This document shows positions 1-8,752 of a stretch of 64,000 nucleotides of DNA, in pieces. Origin of the DNA: Streptomyces xylophagus (GTDB lineage: Bacteria; Actinomycetota; Actinomycetes; Streptomycetales; Streptomycetaceae); the NCBI RefSeq assembly GCF_000716435.1, contig NZ_JNWO01000007.1, forward strand, positions 682,001-746,000. The letters run 5' to 3'. The notes under the pieces were generated by a model. That model had not been told where the DNA came from, did not search any database, and saw nothing but the letters and a program-made list of their open reading frames with translations. Within the stretch, counting starts at the first letter, position 1, and each line of letters begins with the position of its first letter. A program made the position numbers and the translations under genes.

Positions 1-1538
1 TCGCCCCAGCAGGTGCGGTCGGTGAGCGTGGTGATGCCCTCGGCCGAGTCGGCGTAGTCGCGGATGGTGTCGGGGCCCAAGTCCACGAGAACGGCGGAGA
101 GATGGGCCGTGGAGGTGGTGGGCGTCGCGGTGATGGTCACCTTCGACGAACCCGACAGACGCAGGTCCTTCTTGAGGGGCCCGGTGACGAAACCGGCCTT
201 GTCCGCCGTCGACTTGTCGATCGCGGCGGCCCAGTCGGTCTCGCTCTCCTGCGGGTTGTCCGTGAACGTCTCGGTGCCCTTGCCCGCGCCGAGTCCCAGT
301 GTGCCGACGCCCGCCTGGGTGCCCCGCGCCGGGTGGAGGGTGGTCGTGGCGGTGCCGCTGGGCGGCCACACCTTCGACGTGACCCACTGGTCCGGGTGGC
401 GTTCGACGTCGGCCATCGGCTCACGGTCGATTCCGTTGTCGTAGCCGAGGAGTTCGTGGTCGAACCAGCGGTGCAGGGTGTCGACCCAGGCGCCGCGACG
501 GTAGTCGAAGGGGTCGACGTGGCCGGTCTGGGAGAGCCAGATCTTGCGCTCGACGCCGTTCTTGGCCAGGGCGTCCCACCACTGGCCGAAGTTCTTGGTG
601 CGGACGTTGAGGTCCTGGAGTCCGTGCACGAGGAACACGCTGGCCTTGACCTTGCTCGCGTCCTTCACGTAGTCGCGCTCGGTCCAGAACGAGGTCCAGT
701 CGCCGGTGCGCGGGGCGCCGTCGACGATCTTCTGCTGTACGGCCGCGCAGCCGGCCTGGGCCTCGGGGCTCTCGACCACGTTGGACAGCCAGTCGGGGCC
801 GGAGTCGTAGAGCGGGGCGCCCTTGGCGAAGTAGTAGTCGTACCAGGAGGAGATGGCGCTGATCGGGACGATCGTCTTCAGGCCCTTCACGCCGGTGGCG
901 GCGACGCCGTTGGCGATGGTGCCGTCCCAGCTCTTGCCGATCATTCCGGTCTTGCCGTTGGTCCAGCTCGCCGTGGCGCGGGCGGTTCCGGTGCGGCTGG
1001 TGTAGGCCTTGGCCCTGCCGTTCAGCCAGTCGACGACGGCCTTCGCCGACTGGATGTCGGAGCGGCCGCCGACGTCGACGCAGCCGTCGGAGCGGTTGGT
1101 GCCGGCGAGGTCGACGCCGACGAAGGCGTAGCCGCGGGGCACGAAGTAGTTGTCGTAGAACAGCGGCATCTGGACAACGTTGCCGCTCGCGTCGTAGGTC
1201 TTCAGCTGGCCCTCGTTGCCGCGGCCGCAGCAGGAGTAGTAGGGGCTGGCGTCCATGATGACGGGCACTTTGTGGCCCTGGCGGGCGGGTTCGCTCGGCC
1301 GGACGATGTCGACGGCGACCCGGTCGGTCTTCCCGTCACCGTCCCCGTCGAGTCCGGTGTCCACCCAGACGGCCTCGCGGATGGCGTTCGCGTAGGAGTA
1401 GACCGGTTGGCTTTCCTGCGGGGCGCTCTGGGCCACTGTCGGGGTGAGGAAGGCGGCCAGGAGGGCGGCGATCGCCGCCGTCGCGAGCGATCTCCAGATC
1501 GTGAAGCGCGTGCGTTTCGGCATGCGCGGACGGTACAT
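1..1538 (-). CDS. Xaa-Pro dipeptidyl-peptidase (S15 family), 3' end beyond window
   Basis: This gene runs off the left edge, so its C-terminus is missing. It encodes an exported serine peptidase of the S15/CocE-NonD alpha/beta-hydrolase group, which removes X-Pro dipeptides from peptide N-termini. I chose the ATG at 1538 because GGGAG lies 7 nt upstream; an in-frame ATG at 1523 is the alternative. The first 40 or so residues form a Sec-type signal: a basic start, a hydrophobic Ala/Leu stretch, then Ala-rich cleavage region. The nucleophile serine sits in GKSWDG near position 930. The acid and histidine candidates are in HGLQDLNV (near 615) and TGHVDPF (near 515). It is transcribed away from the M1 peptidase gene next door. 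Confidence 0.88.
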   Translation of the reverse strand, partial: MYRPRMPKRTRFTIWRSLATAAIAALLAAFLTPTVAQSAPQESQPVYSYANAIREAVWVDTGLDGDGDGKTDRVAVDIVRPSEPARQGHKVPVIMDASPYYSCCGRGNEGQLKTYDASGNVVQMPLFYDNYFVPRGYAFVGVDLAGTNRSDGCVDVGGRSDIQSAKAVVDWLNGRAKAYTSRTGTARATASWTNGKTGMIGKSWDGTIANGVAATGVKGLKTIVPISAISSWYDYYFAKGAPLYDSGPDWLSNVVESPEAQAGCAAVQQKIVDGAPRTGDWTSFWTERDYVKDASKVKASVFLVHGLQDLNVRTKNFGQWWDALAKNGVERKIWLSQTGHVDPFDYRRGAWVDTLHRWFDHELLGYDNGIDREPMADVERHPDQWVTSKVWPPSGTATTTLHPARGTQAGVGTLGLGAGKGTETFTDNPQESETDWAAAIDKSTADKAGFVTGPLKKDLRLSGSSKVTITATPTTSTAHLSAVLVDLGPDTIRDYADSAEGITTLTDRTCWG

Positions 1539-1765
1539 CGGTCAACTCCCGTGCAGAAAGAGGCACTCCGGGGCTCGTGACGGCCGAATGGCGATCGTGT
1601 GACAGGAGGTGCCGTGGACAGGCGCGGTGCCACAGGGACTGAATAGCCTTTGAACAGATTTGGCGGACCGACCCCTACGGCTCTTCGACCCCCTACGGCT
1701 CTTCGACTTTCGTGGACCCCCATGGCTCTCCGGCTTTTCGTGGAGCCCTACGACTTGGAGTTCTC

Positions 1766-3253
1766 GTGCACCGCAGAATCATCGCGCCGGGCGCACTCGC
1801 GGCGGCCTCCCTCATGCTGGCGATCCCGGCATCGGCGGCAAGCTACTCCCCGGGCGCTCCGGGCATCGGTGACCCCTACTACCCGGCCTACGGCAACGGC
1901 GGATACGACGTCTCGCACTACGACCTCAGGCTTCAATACCAACCCGCCACGGACGAGTTGGCGGGTACGGCGACGGTCCTCGCGACGACCACGCAGGACC
2001 TGTCCCGGTTCGATCTGGACTTCCTGCTGGACGTGAGCGAGGTGCGGGTCAACGGCGCCCTGGCGACCTTCGCGACCTCCGGCCAGCACGAACTGGAGAT
2101 CACCCCGAAGACCCCGCTGCCGAAGGGCACGCCGATCACGGTCGTGGTCCGCTACAGCGGGGTGCCGTCGACGAAGAGCGCGTACGGCTTCACCACCTGG
2201 CACCGCACACCGGACGGCGCGGTCGCGGCGGACGAGCCCGAGTCGGCGTGGTGGTGGTTCCCGAGCAACGACCACCCGAGCGACAAGGCGACCTACGACG
2301 TGTCGGTGGCCGTCCCGGACGGTACCCAGGCGATCTCCAACGGCACGCTCCAGTCGACGAGTTCGAAGCTGGGCTGGACCCGCTACAACTGGCGGGAGAA
2401 CAAGCCGCAGGCCACCTATCTGGCCACGCTGGCCCTCGGCAAGTTCGACATCACGACCAGTACCTCGGGCGGCGGCGTCCCGGTCGTCAACGCCTACAGC
2501 AAGGATCTCGGCGACAACGACGGGGCCGCGCGGGCGAGCGTCGAGCGCACCGGGGAGATCGTCGACTGGCTCAGCGGCTACTTCGGGAAGTATCCCTTCA
2601 GCTCCGCCGGCGGGTACGTGCCCAACACGACCACCGGGTACGCGCTGGAGACCCAGACCCGCGTCTACTACAGCCCGAGGCAGTTCGCGAACGGCTCCAA
2701 CACCTCTGTCGTCGTCCACGAGTTGGCCCACCAGTGGTACGGCGACGACGTGTCGCTGAAGGGCTGGAAGGACATCTGGATCAACGAGGGTTTCGCGCGG
2801 TACGCGCAGTGGCTGTGGTCCGAGCACGAGGGTGAGGGGACCGCGCAGCAGCTCGCCGACTACGTCTATGCCTCGCACCCTGCGGACGACGCGTTCTGGA
2901 CGATCGCGCCGGGGAACCCCGGTCCGGAGAACCAGTTCGAGCTTCCGGTCTACGACCGGGGGGCGTTGGCCATCCAGGCGTTGCGGAACGAGATCGGTGA
3001 CGATGCGTTCTTCGCGGTTCTGAAGGGGTGGCCGACGGAACACGCGTACGGCAACGCGTCCGTCCAGGACTTCCAGAAGTACGCCGAGCAGGTGTCCGGG
3101 AAGTCGCTGTCGGTGCTCTTCGACACGTGGCTGTTCCAGCCGACGAAGCCGGCGGTGCCCGCGGCGCGGGCCGCTTCCATCGTGAAGGCGGCTGGGGTTC
3201 CGGTGCGGCCGAAGTCGTGGAAGAAGATCGCGGCTACTAACGACGTGCACTAA
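1766..3253 (+). CDS. secreted M1 family metallopeptidase
   Basis: This is a zinc aminopeptidase of the M1 family, predicted to be secreted. The start is the GTG at 1766, preceded by GGAG at good spacing. It begins an HRRI...AIPASA signal peptide of about 25 residues; the upstream in-frame GTG at 1712 would add a non-signal extension. HELAH at residues 318-322 plus E341 in WINEGFARY gives the HExxH-x18-E zinc site. At 495 residues it is shorter than classic 850-residue aminopeptidase N, which fits the two-domain form common in Streptomyces (N-terminal beta saddle plus catalytic domain, without the large helical cap). A hairpin at 3317-3334 probably ends transcription. Confidence 0.9.
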   Translation: MHRRIIAPGALAAASLMLAIPASAASYSPGAPGIGDPYYPAYGNGGYDVSHYDLRLQYQPATDELAGTATVLATTTQDLSRFDLDFLLDVSEVRVNGALATFATSGQHELEITPKTPLPKGTPITVVVRYSGVPSTKSAYGFTTWHRTPDGAVAADEPESAWWWFPSNDHPSDKATYDVSVAVPDGTQAISNGTLQSTSSKLGWTRYNWRENKPQATYLATLALGKFDITTSTSGGGVPVVNAYSKDLGDNDGAARASVERTGEIVDWLSGYFGKYPFSSAGGYVPNTTTGYALETQTRVYYSPRQFANGSNTSVVVHELAHQWYGDDVSLKGWKDIWINEGFARYAQWLWSEHEGEGTAQQLADYVYASHPADDAFWTIAPGNPGPENQFELPVYDRGALAIQALRNEIGDDAFFAVLKGWPTEHAYGNASVQDFQKYAEQVSGKSLSVLFDTWLFQPTKPAVPAARAASIVKAAGVPVRPKSWKKIAATNDVH

Positions 3254-3296
3254 GCGTCTGCCGGGTTCGGTGGGGTGGGGGCTGCGGGTCCGTTGT

Positions 3297-3334
3297 GGCT
3301 GGTCGCGCAGTTCCCCGCGCCCCTAACGGGGCGC
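3297..3334. terminator. hairpin terminator containing the 28-nt Streptomyces intergenic repeat
   Basis: GCGCCCC at 3317-3323 pairs with GGGGCGC at 3328-3334 around a TAAC loop. It lies between the convergent M1 peptidase and pfkB-family genes and could stop transcription from both sides. The stop codon of the leftward kinase gene (3323-3325) lies in the loop. Bases 3297-3324 are identical to a 28-nt element present twice more, in opposite orientations, at 48297-48324 and 48561-48588. Confidence 0.65.
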
Positions 3335-4234
3335 TGTCCTTGCCCTTGTCAGGAGGTCGCTGCGGGTTATCGACCCCGTCTCCGTGGACGGCACTGTGCA
3401 GGCGTGCGCGCCCGCGATCGAACCGTAGAGGGCCGCGCGTTGCGGTGTCTCTCGGTTGAGCCAGCCATATAGGAACGCGGCGGCGAAGGCGTCGCCCGCG
3501 CCGTTGGAGTCGACCAGGGGGGACGGCGGGGTGACCGGTGGGATGTGGGTCACCTCGTCGTCGGCCAGCAGGTAGGCGCCCTCCGCTCCGGCCGTGGCGA
3601 CGACCAGGTGGGCCCTGCCCTGCTCGGCGATCGCGCGCATCGTGTGTTCGGGGGTGCCGGTCAGTGCGGTGGTGGAGAGGAAGACGATGTCCGCCGCGTG
3701 GGCGAACTCCTCCTGGTACGGGTTCTTGCCGTCCCAGTTGTGCAGGTCCGTCGAGATCGTCACGCCGGCCTCGCGGAGTGTGGGCAGGGCGTGGGCGCAG
3801 GGCTGGGTGATGGAGACGTGGGCGTGGCGGCTCGCCTCGGCGAGGGCGCGGACCGTGGGTTCCGGCAGGCGGTCGTCGGGGTGGGCGCGGGTCGAGTCGT
3901 AGAGGGAGAGCCGTCTACCGTCGGGGCCCACGAGGTTGACGGCGCGCTTGGTGCCGGCGGGCCCGGGCACTTCGGTGAGCGGGATGCCGTGGTCCCGGTG
4001 GAGTGCGCGGACCAGGTCGCCCTCGGGGTCGGCGCCGAGCATGTCGAGGTGGTGGGTGCGCAGGCCCAGCACGCTCAGGCCGAGGGCCACGAAGTCGCCG
4101 GTCTGGCCGGCGCGGGTGCGGATGCCGGGGTCGATCATGTAGCTGTCGGCGTACGGCAGCGGCAGTTCGGGGACGTGGACGATGGTGTCGACGCCGGCGC
4201 CGCCGAGGACGAGGACGTCGATGTCACGGCTCAT
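3323..4234 (-). CDS. PfkB family carbohydrate kinase
   Basis: This is a ribokinase/PfkB-fold sugar kinase of 303 residues that phosphorylates a sugar or nucleoside using ATP. The N-terminus VLVLGGAGVDT and the C-terminal signature DSNGAGDAFAAAF, which contains the catalytic Asp and the anion hole, are both intact. The start is the ATG at 4234, with GGGAG a few bases upstream; an in-frame ATG at 4261 lacks a ribosome site. The substrate cannot be read from sequence. An inverted repeat at 4307-4328 in its upstream region is a candidate operator. The gene upstream on the same strand is the macro-domain protein. Confidence 0.85.
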   Translation of the reverse strand: MSRDIDVLVLGGAGVDTIVHVPELPLPYADSYMIDPGIRTRAGQTGDFVALGLSVLGLRTHHLDMLGADPEGDLVRALHRDHGIPLTEVPGPAGTKRAVNLVGPDGRRLSLYDSTRAHPDDRLPEPTVRALAEASRHAHVSITQPCAHALPTLREAGVTISTDLHNWDGKNPYQEEFAHAADIVFLSTTALTGTPEHTMRAIAEQGRAHLVVATAGAEGAYLLADDEVTHIPPVTPPSPLVDSNGAGDAFAAAFLYGWLNRETPQRAALYGSIAGAHACTVPSTETGSITRSDLLTRARTAPR

Positions 4235-4306
4235 GGCTCTCCCTCGATGACTTTCCTTCACGGCTGCGAGCAGCGAGTCAAGCAGGGGGCGGGGATCATC
4301 GCAAGG

Positions 4307-4328
4307 AGTTGCGCAAGATGCCGCAACT
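4307..4328. promoter_or_regulatory. inverted repeat, candidate operator upstream of the PfkB kinase
   Basis: AGTTGCG (4307-4313) and CGCAACT (4322-4328) are perfect inverted arms around 8 nt. Another CGCAA lies just upstream at 4300. The site is about 75 bp before the kinase start. No adjacent regulator is evident, so the binding protein is unknown. Confidence 0.35.
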
Positions 4329-4407
4329 TCTTTCAGCCCGAGGCGAGTTGGGCCCGGCGGGGTCAGCCCGCGTTCCTATCAGCGTGAGGCGAGTTCGGTC
4401 CGGTGGT

Positions 4408-4887
4408 TCAGTCCTCGTGGTCGTACACCGTCACCGCGATCCCCTGCTGGACCAGCCGCTCGGTCACCAGCGGCTCGACCCGTGACCACGTGCCGCCCGC
4501 GAGGCCGCACCCTATGCGGGGCATGTGCACGGACGCGCCGAGCTCCGCCGCGCGGTCGGCCAGCAGGCCCAGCGCCGTGTCGATCGCCTCGTAGCGCACG
4601 GGCACACCCTTGCTGCCCGTGCGTATCCCCCGCTGGCCGATCATGTTGGCCACCCAGACATACCGCTCGACCTGCACGAGCTGGATCGCGCCCAGCCCGA
4701 AGTCGTTGGACGCGCGGGCGCGATGCCAGGCGCGGTACGCCTTCTCCGGCTCGGGCCAGCGGCGCGAGAGCGCCAGCACGAAGCCCTTTCCCCAGCCCCC
4801 GATGTCGTTGCAGACATGCGCGATCACCTTGACGCCCTTGACCGACGGAACGGTCGCGTCACCCCGGACATAGTTGATCTCCCCCAT
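4408..4887 (-). CDS. macro domain protein (ADP-ribose binding/deacylase-like)
   Basis: This is a stand-alone macro domain of 159 residues. The family binds ADP-ribose and often removes ADP-ribose, or O-acetyl groups from it. The ligand loops are visible: VRGDAT near the N-terminus, AHVCNDIGGWGKGF (adenosine and distal-ribose loop) and RIGCGLAGG (diphosphate loop). The ATG at 4887 begins at the conserved INYVRGDAT strand; a TTG at 4917 with GGAGGG upstream would add 10 residues and cannot be excluded. It is divergent from the MerR gene. The native substrate, protein or nucleic acid, is not evident. Confidence 0.82.
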   Translation of the reverse strand: MGEINYVRGDATVPSVKGVKVIAHVCNDIGGWGKGFVLALSRRWPEPEKAYRAWHRARASNDFGLGAIQLVQVERYVWVANMIGQRGIRTGSKGVPVRYEAIDTALGLLADRAAELGASVHMPRIGCGLAGGTWSRVEPLVTERLVQQGIAVTVYDHED

Positions 4888-4967
4888 GACACCCACCGTA
4901 GGCGGCACCACTGACAACGGCCCTCCGGTGGTTTCACAGCAGTGGTGAGACAGCGATACTGCTCCGC

Positions 4968-5681
4968 ATGACGACCGACACCGAGGAGCCGACGCTCACG
5001 ATCGACGAACTGGCCGCGCGGGCCGGTACCACGGTCCGCACGGTGCGGTTCTACAGCACCAAGGGGCTGTTGCCGCCGCCGGTGATCGGGGCGCGGCGGG
5101 TCGGGCACTACGGGCAGGAGCACCTGGCGCGGCTCGCACTGATCGAGGAGTTGCAGCATCAGGGCATGACGCTGGCCGCGATCGAGCGGTATGTGGGGCA
5201 GCTGCCGCCGGACCTCAGTGCGCACGACCTCGCGATCCATCGCGCCGTGGTGGCGTCATGGGCGCCGGACGGGACGGAGATCCTGGACCGGCGGGAGTTG
5301 GAGCGGCGGGCGGGCCGGGCGTTGAGCGAGGAGGACGTGGAGCGGCTCGTGGCGATGGACGTGGTCGGGATCGAGGGGGCCTCGTACCGTGTCGACGCCG
5401 GTCTGCTGCGGCTCGGCGTGCGGCTGCTCGACGTGCCGGTGTCGCAGGAGGCGATCCTCGCGTCCCGGAACGTGCTGATCGAGCATTCCCGCGCGGCGGC
5501 CCACGAGTTGTCGCAGGTGTTCCGCGACGAGGTGTCGCAACGTGCCGCGCAGGACGTGAAGTCGCTGTCCGCGCACATGCAACCCCTTGTGGTGCAGGCC
5601 CTCCTGACGGCTTTTCAGCGATCGCTGCGGAAGGAACTCCGCGAGTGGCTCAGGGAGCCGACGGAGTCAGAGGAAGGCTGA
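4968..5681 (+). CDS. MerR family transcriptional regulator
   Basis: The protein has 237 residues. The N-terminal winged helix (about residues 10-80: LTIDELAARAGTTVRTVRFY, then GLLPPP and the Tyr-Gly-Gln wing) is a typical MerR DNA-binding domain. The C-terminal 150 residues are helical and lack the cysteine pairs of metal-sensing MerR proteins, so it likely senses an organic ligand or partner. It is transcribed away from the macro-domain gene and overlaps the 3' end of the convergent SDR gene by 15 bp. Its targets are unknown. Confidence 0.85.
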   Translation: MTTDTEEPTLTIDELAARAGTTVRTVRFYSTKGLLPPPVIGARRVGHYGQEHLARLALIEELQHQGMTLAAIERYVGQLPPDLSAHDLAIHRAVVASWAPDGTEILDRRELERRAGRALSEEDVERLVAMDVVGIEGASYRVDAGLLRLGVRLLDVPVSQEAILASRNVLIEHSRAAAHELSQVFRDEVSQRAAQDVKSLSAHMQPLVVQALLTAFQRSLRKELREWLREPTESEEG

Positions 5682-6392
5682 ACCGCCCGACACGTTCAGC
5701 GTCTGCCCGGTCAGGAACCCGCTGCCCTCGTCGACCACGTACAGCAGGGTCGAGACGAGGTCGGACGGCTGCTGCGTGCGCGGGACCACCTGCTGGTCAC
5801 GGACGTACTCGAAGCCGCCGTCCGCGCCGACCGTCCGCTCGGCGGTCGCGGTGCGGACCATGCTGGGCGCGATCGCGTTGACAGTGATGTCGTACGGGCC
5901 GAGCGCCGCCGCGAGGGATCGGGTGAAGCCGATGAGTCCCATCTTCGAGGCGACGTACGGGACCATCGTGGGCGGTGCGGTGAGGACGGCCGCCGAGACG
6001 ATGTTGACGATACGGCCCCACCCGGCCGCCTTCAGATACGGCAGGACCGCTCGGGTCAGCAGGAACGGCGCCTCCAGGTTGACGCGCATGATCCGGCGCC
6101 ATTCCTCGGGCGTGGTCTCCTCGAAGGGGCGGGCCGGGTAGACGCCGGCGTTGTTGACCAGGACGTGCAGGGTGCCGAACTGGTCGATGAGGTGCTCCAA
6201 CGCCCCCTGGATCTGGTCCTCGTCTGTGACGTCGCCGATCAACTCCACATAGTCCAGGACCCTTTCGGCGGTCTCCGGCTGTGCGACGAGGTCGAGTCCG
6301 GCGACCCGGTAGCCGTGGCCGGCGAGCGCGACGGCGAACTCCTGCCCGAGGCCCTGTGCCGCTCCGGTCACCAGCGCGGTACGCGTCTCCAT
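5667..6392 (-). CDS. SDR family NAD(P)-dependent oxidoreductase
   Basis: This is a classical short-chain dehydrogenase/reductase of 241 residues. It has the TGAAQGLG cofactor motif at the N-terminus, NNAG at about residue 85, a serine in NIVSAAV, and the YVASK active-site pair. The C-terminus ends NVSGGSAFL, as in FabG/glucose-dehydrogenase-like SDRs. The start is the ATG at 6392, which places the Rossmann strand at residue 4. The gene is divergent from the sugar ABC transporter operon, so it may act on the imported sugar or polyol; that link is inferred from position only. Confidence 0.86.
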   Translation of the reverse strand: METRTALVTGAAQGLGQEFAVALAGHGYRVAGLDLVAQPETAERVLDYVELIGDVTDEDQIQGALEHLIDQFGTLHVLVNNAGVYPARPFEETTPEEWRRIMRVNLEAPFLLTRAVLPYLKAAGWGRIVNIVSAAVLTAPPTMVPYVASKMGLIGFTRSLAAALGPYDITVNAIAPSMVRTATAERTVGADGGFEYVRDQQVVPRTQQPSDLVSTLLYVVDEGSGFLTGQTLNVSGGSAFL

Positions 6393-6527
6393 GGGGCGAG
6401 TGTGATGACCCGTCAGGCGTCGGGCAAGAGCACATTCCACTCGCTGAAACGCCCCGGTTGCCGCTCACGCCCGGTGGGCCCACCCTGCGTGACGACCCCA
6501 GCACCAGCCGTACGGGAGCCGTGCCCG

Positions 6528-7598
6528 ATGACCGAGACCGAGCGTGCCGTGGACGACGCCGAGCGCGCCCGCGAACAGGGCGGCGGGCAGGGCCGGTTGA
6601 CGCGCCGGTGGCGTCGACTCAGGCCGTCCGCGCGTGCGTCGGAGCCGGTGCCGCGTCGGTGGGTCCGGGACGAGTTCGGTGTGCTGCTCGTGCTGGGGTT
6701 GCTGATCGCCGGGATCGGCATCCCCTACCCGGACTTCCTCGACACGAACAACCTCCTGTCCACCGCCCACAACTCCGTCTACATCTCGCTGATGGCGTGC
6801 GGCATGGTCTTCGCGCTGTCGATGCGCGAGGTCGATCTGTCCGTGGGCGGGACCTACGCGATGTGCCTGGTCGTCGGGGCGTTGCTGATCCGGGACGGCA
6901 CCGCGCCCTGGCTGGCGGTGCCGGTGATGCTGGCCACCGGGATCGCGCTGGGCGTGTTCAACGCGCTGGTGACGACGCTGCTGGCGCTGCCGTCGTTCAT
7001 CGTCACCCTGGGCACGCTCATGCTCTTCCGGGGTGTCGGACTGGCGCTCGCGGACGGCAAGCAGATCACCGATCTCCCCCTGAACGACTCGTTCTTCACC
7101 TTCGCGGGCGGCGATCCTGGCGGGGTGCCATTCGCCCTGTGGGTGCTGCTCGCGGTGATCGTCGTGCTGACGGTCGTGCTGTCCCGGACGCGCTTCGGGG
7201 CCCGGGTGCGGGCGATCGGGTCCAACCCCGACGCCGCCGCCTTCAGCGGCATCCCGGTCGTCCGCACCCGTATCCAGGCACTGGCCCTGTCCGGCCTGAC
7301 CACGGCGTGCGCCGCCGCGCTCGCGCTCGCCTTCTACGGCGCCGGGGACCCAACACTCGGCCAGGGCTACGAGTTGCAGGCGATCGCCGCGTGCATCATC
7401 GGCGGCACTCCACTGGCCGGGGGCCGCGGTTCGGTGGTCGGCGCGGTGGCCGGGGCGATGATCCTGTCGGTCGTCGCCTCCGGCCTGGTGTTCTTCGAAG
7501 TACCCATCAACTGGACGTCGTTCGCGACCGGCGGGGTGATCCTCGTCGCCGTCGCGGCCGACAGCGCGCTGCGCCGCACCGGACGCCGTCGCAGGTGA
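6528..7598 (+). CDS. sugar ABC transporter permease (RbsC-like)
   Basis: This membrane permease of 356 residues belongs to the ribose/branched-chain-type family (BPD_transp_2). A basic cytoplasmic N-terminus of about 50 residues precedes 8-10 hydrophobic helices. The family sequence REVDLSVGGTYAM and the EAA-like segment IGGTPLAGGRGSVVGAVAGA are present. The ATG at 6528 follows GGGAG at 9 nt. It is the first gene of a permease, binding protein, ATPase operon; this order is unusual because the ATPase often comes first. The substrate is probably a monosaccharide. Confidence 0.88.
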   Translation: MTETERAVDDAERAREQGGGQGRLTRRWRRLRPSARASEPVPRRWVRDEFGVLLVLGLLIAGIGIPYPDFLDTNNLLSTAHNSVYISLMACGMVFALSMREVDLSVGGTYAMCLVVGALLIRDGTAPWLAVPVMLATGIALGVFNALVTTLLALPSFIVTLGTLMLFRGVGLALADGKQITDLPLNDSFFTFAGGDPGGVPFALWVLLAVIVVLTVVLSRTRFGARVRAIGSNPDAAAFSGIPVVRTRIQALALSGLTTACAAALALAFYGAGDPTLGQGYELQAIAACIIGGTPLAGGRGSVVGAVAGAMILSVVASGLVFFEVPINWTSFATGGVILVAVAADSALRRTGRRRR

Positions 7599-7683
7599 AC
7601 TCCCCCGAGCGTCCGAACCCTCAGCCGTCCAAGCCCCCCGCGCCGTCCAAGTCCCCCTGTGGTCCAGCCTTTTGGAGGCCGTG

Positions 7684-8751
7684 ATGCACCCCCGTTCGCG
7701 TACGTGGTCCGCGGCGCTCGGCGCCCTGGTCCTGCTGGCCACCGCAGGCTGCGGCAGCGTCGGAGGCTCCGGCGGAAAGAACGGCAAGCTGGAGATGGGG
7801 ATTTCGGTCGCCAACATCTCCCTGAACTTCGCCCACGAGATGGTGCTGGGCGCGCAGAGCGCCGCGAGCCACGCGGGGAAGGTCGACTTCAAGGCCGTGG
7901 GACCGCCCAACACGGACGGGCCCGCCGAGGTGCAGCTGTTCCAGAACCTCACGGCGATCGCCAAGGACGGCATCGTCCTGGAGAACCTCGACCCGCCGAT
8001 CTTCACCCGGCCCGCCGCACGCGCCGTGGACCAGGGCATCCCGATCGTCGCCCTGGACACGTCCCCCACCGACGGCAGCAAGGTCAACTTCTATGTGGGG
8101 AACGACAATTACGCGCTCGGCGAGCTGATGGCGAAGGAGGCGTTGAAACGGCTCGGCAGCGATCCGAAGGGGCAGGTCGTGATCGGGGTGCCCAACCCGG
8201 GGACGCCGGTCCTCGACAACCGCGCGAAGGGCATCGCCGACACCTTCAAGAAGGAGGCGCCCGGGGTCAAGATCCTGGGCCCCTTCCAGACGTACAGCGA
8301 TCCCGGGCAGAACTACAGCTCCTGGTCCGCGCAGGTGAACGCGCACCCGGACGCGCTCGCCTTCCTCGGTGTCGGTGACGCCGACAGCTACAACCTCGCG
8401 AAGATCAAGAAGGCCGAGCACGGCAAGTGGCTGACGGCCGGCTTCGACGTCGACCCGAAGACCCTGGACGCGGTGAAGGACGGCTCCAACTTCGTGACCA
8501 TCGACCCGCAGCACTTCCTGAAGGGCTATCTGTCCACGGCGATGCTGATCGAGGCCGTGCGCGACAAGAAGGGCAAGCTGCCCGACGGTTGGTTCCTGTC
8601 CCCCGGCGGAGTCGTCGACTCCTCCAACATCGACGAGATCATCGCCCGGCAGAAGTCGGCGCAGGCCGCGTACGACTGGTACAAGCCGACGATCGACAAG
8701 CTGCTCGGCGACCAGACGGCCAACCTCAAGCCACTGAAGGACGCGCGCTGA
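7684..8751 (+). CDS. sugar ABC transporter substrate-binding lipoprotein
   Basis: This is the extracytoplasmic solute-binding protein, 355 residues, of the RbsB/periplasmic-binding-4 type. A short signal ends in LLATAGCGS, a lipobox whose Cys at about residue 24 would carry the lipid anchor. GGAGG lies 5 nt before the ATG at 7684. The alternation of two Rossmann-like lobes, with a sugar-binding fold motif IVALDTSP, is typical. It is followed 1 nt later by the ATPase gene, so translation is probably coupled. Confidence 0.88.
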   Translation: MHPRSRTWSAALGALVLLATAGCGSVGGSGGKNGKLEMGISVANISLNFAHEMVLGAQSAASHAGKVDFKAVGPPNTDGPAEVQLFQNLTAIAKDGIVLENLDPPIFTRPAARAVDQGIPIVALDTSPTDGSKVNFYVGNDNYALGELMAKEALKRLGSDPKGQVVIGVPNPGTPVLDNRAKGIADTFKKEAPGVKILGPFQTYSDPGQNYSSWSAQVNAHPDALAFLGVGDADSYNLAKIKKAEHGKWLTAGFDVDPKTLDAVKDGSNFVTIDPQHFLKGYLSTAMLIEAVRDKKGKLPDGWFLSPGGVVDSSNIDEIIARQKSAQAAYDWYKPTIDKLLGDQTANLKPLKDAR

Positions 8752-8752
8752 C

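Noticed and set aside
102..1580. Long plus-strand open frame over the left edge
   Set aside because: It is antisense to the S15 peptidase and shows only the Ala/Gly/Val-rich bias typical of high-GC shadow frames.
1748..3250. Long minus-strand frame opposite the M1 peptidase
   Set aside because: No family features; the plus strand carries the zinc motif and signal peptide.
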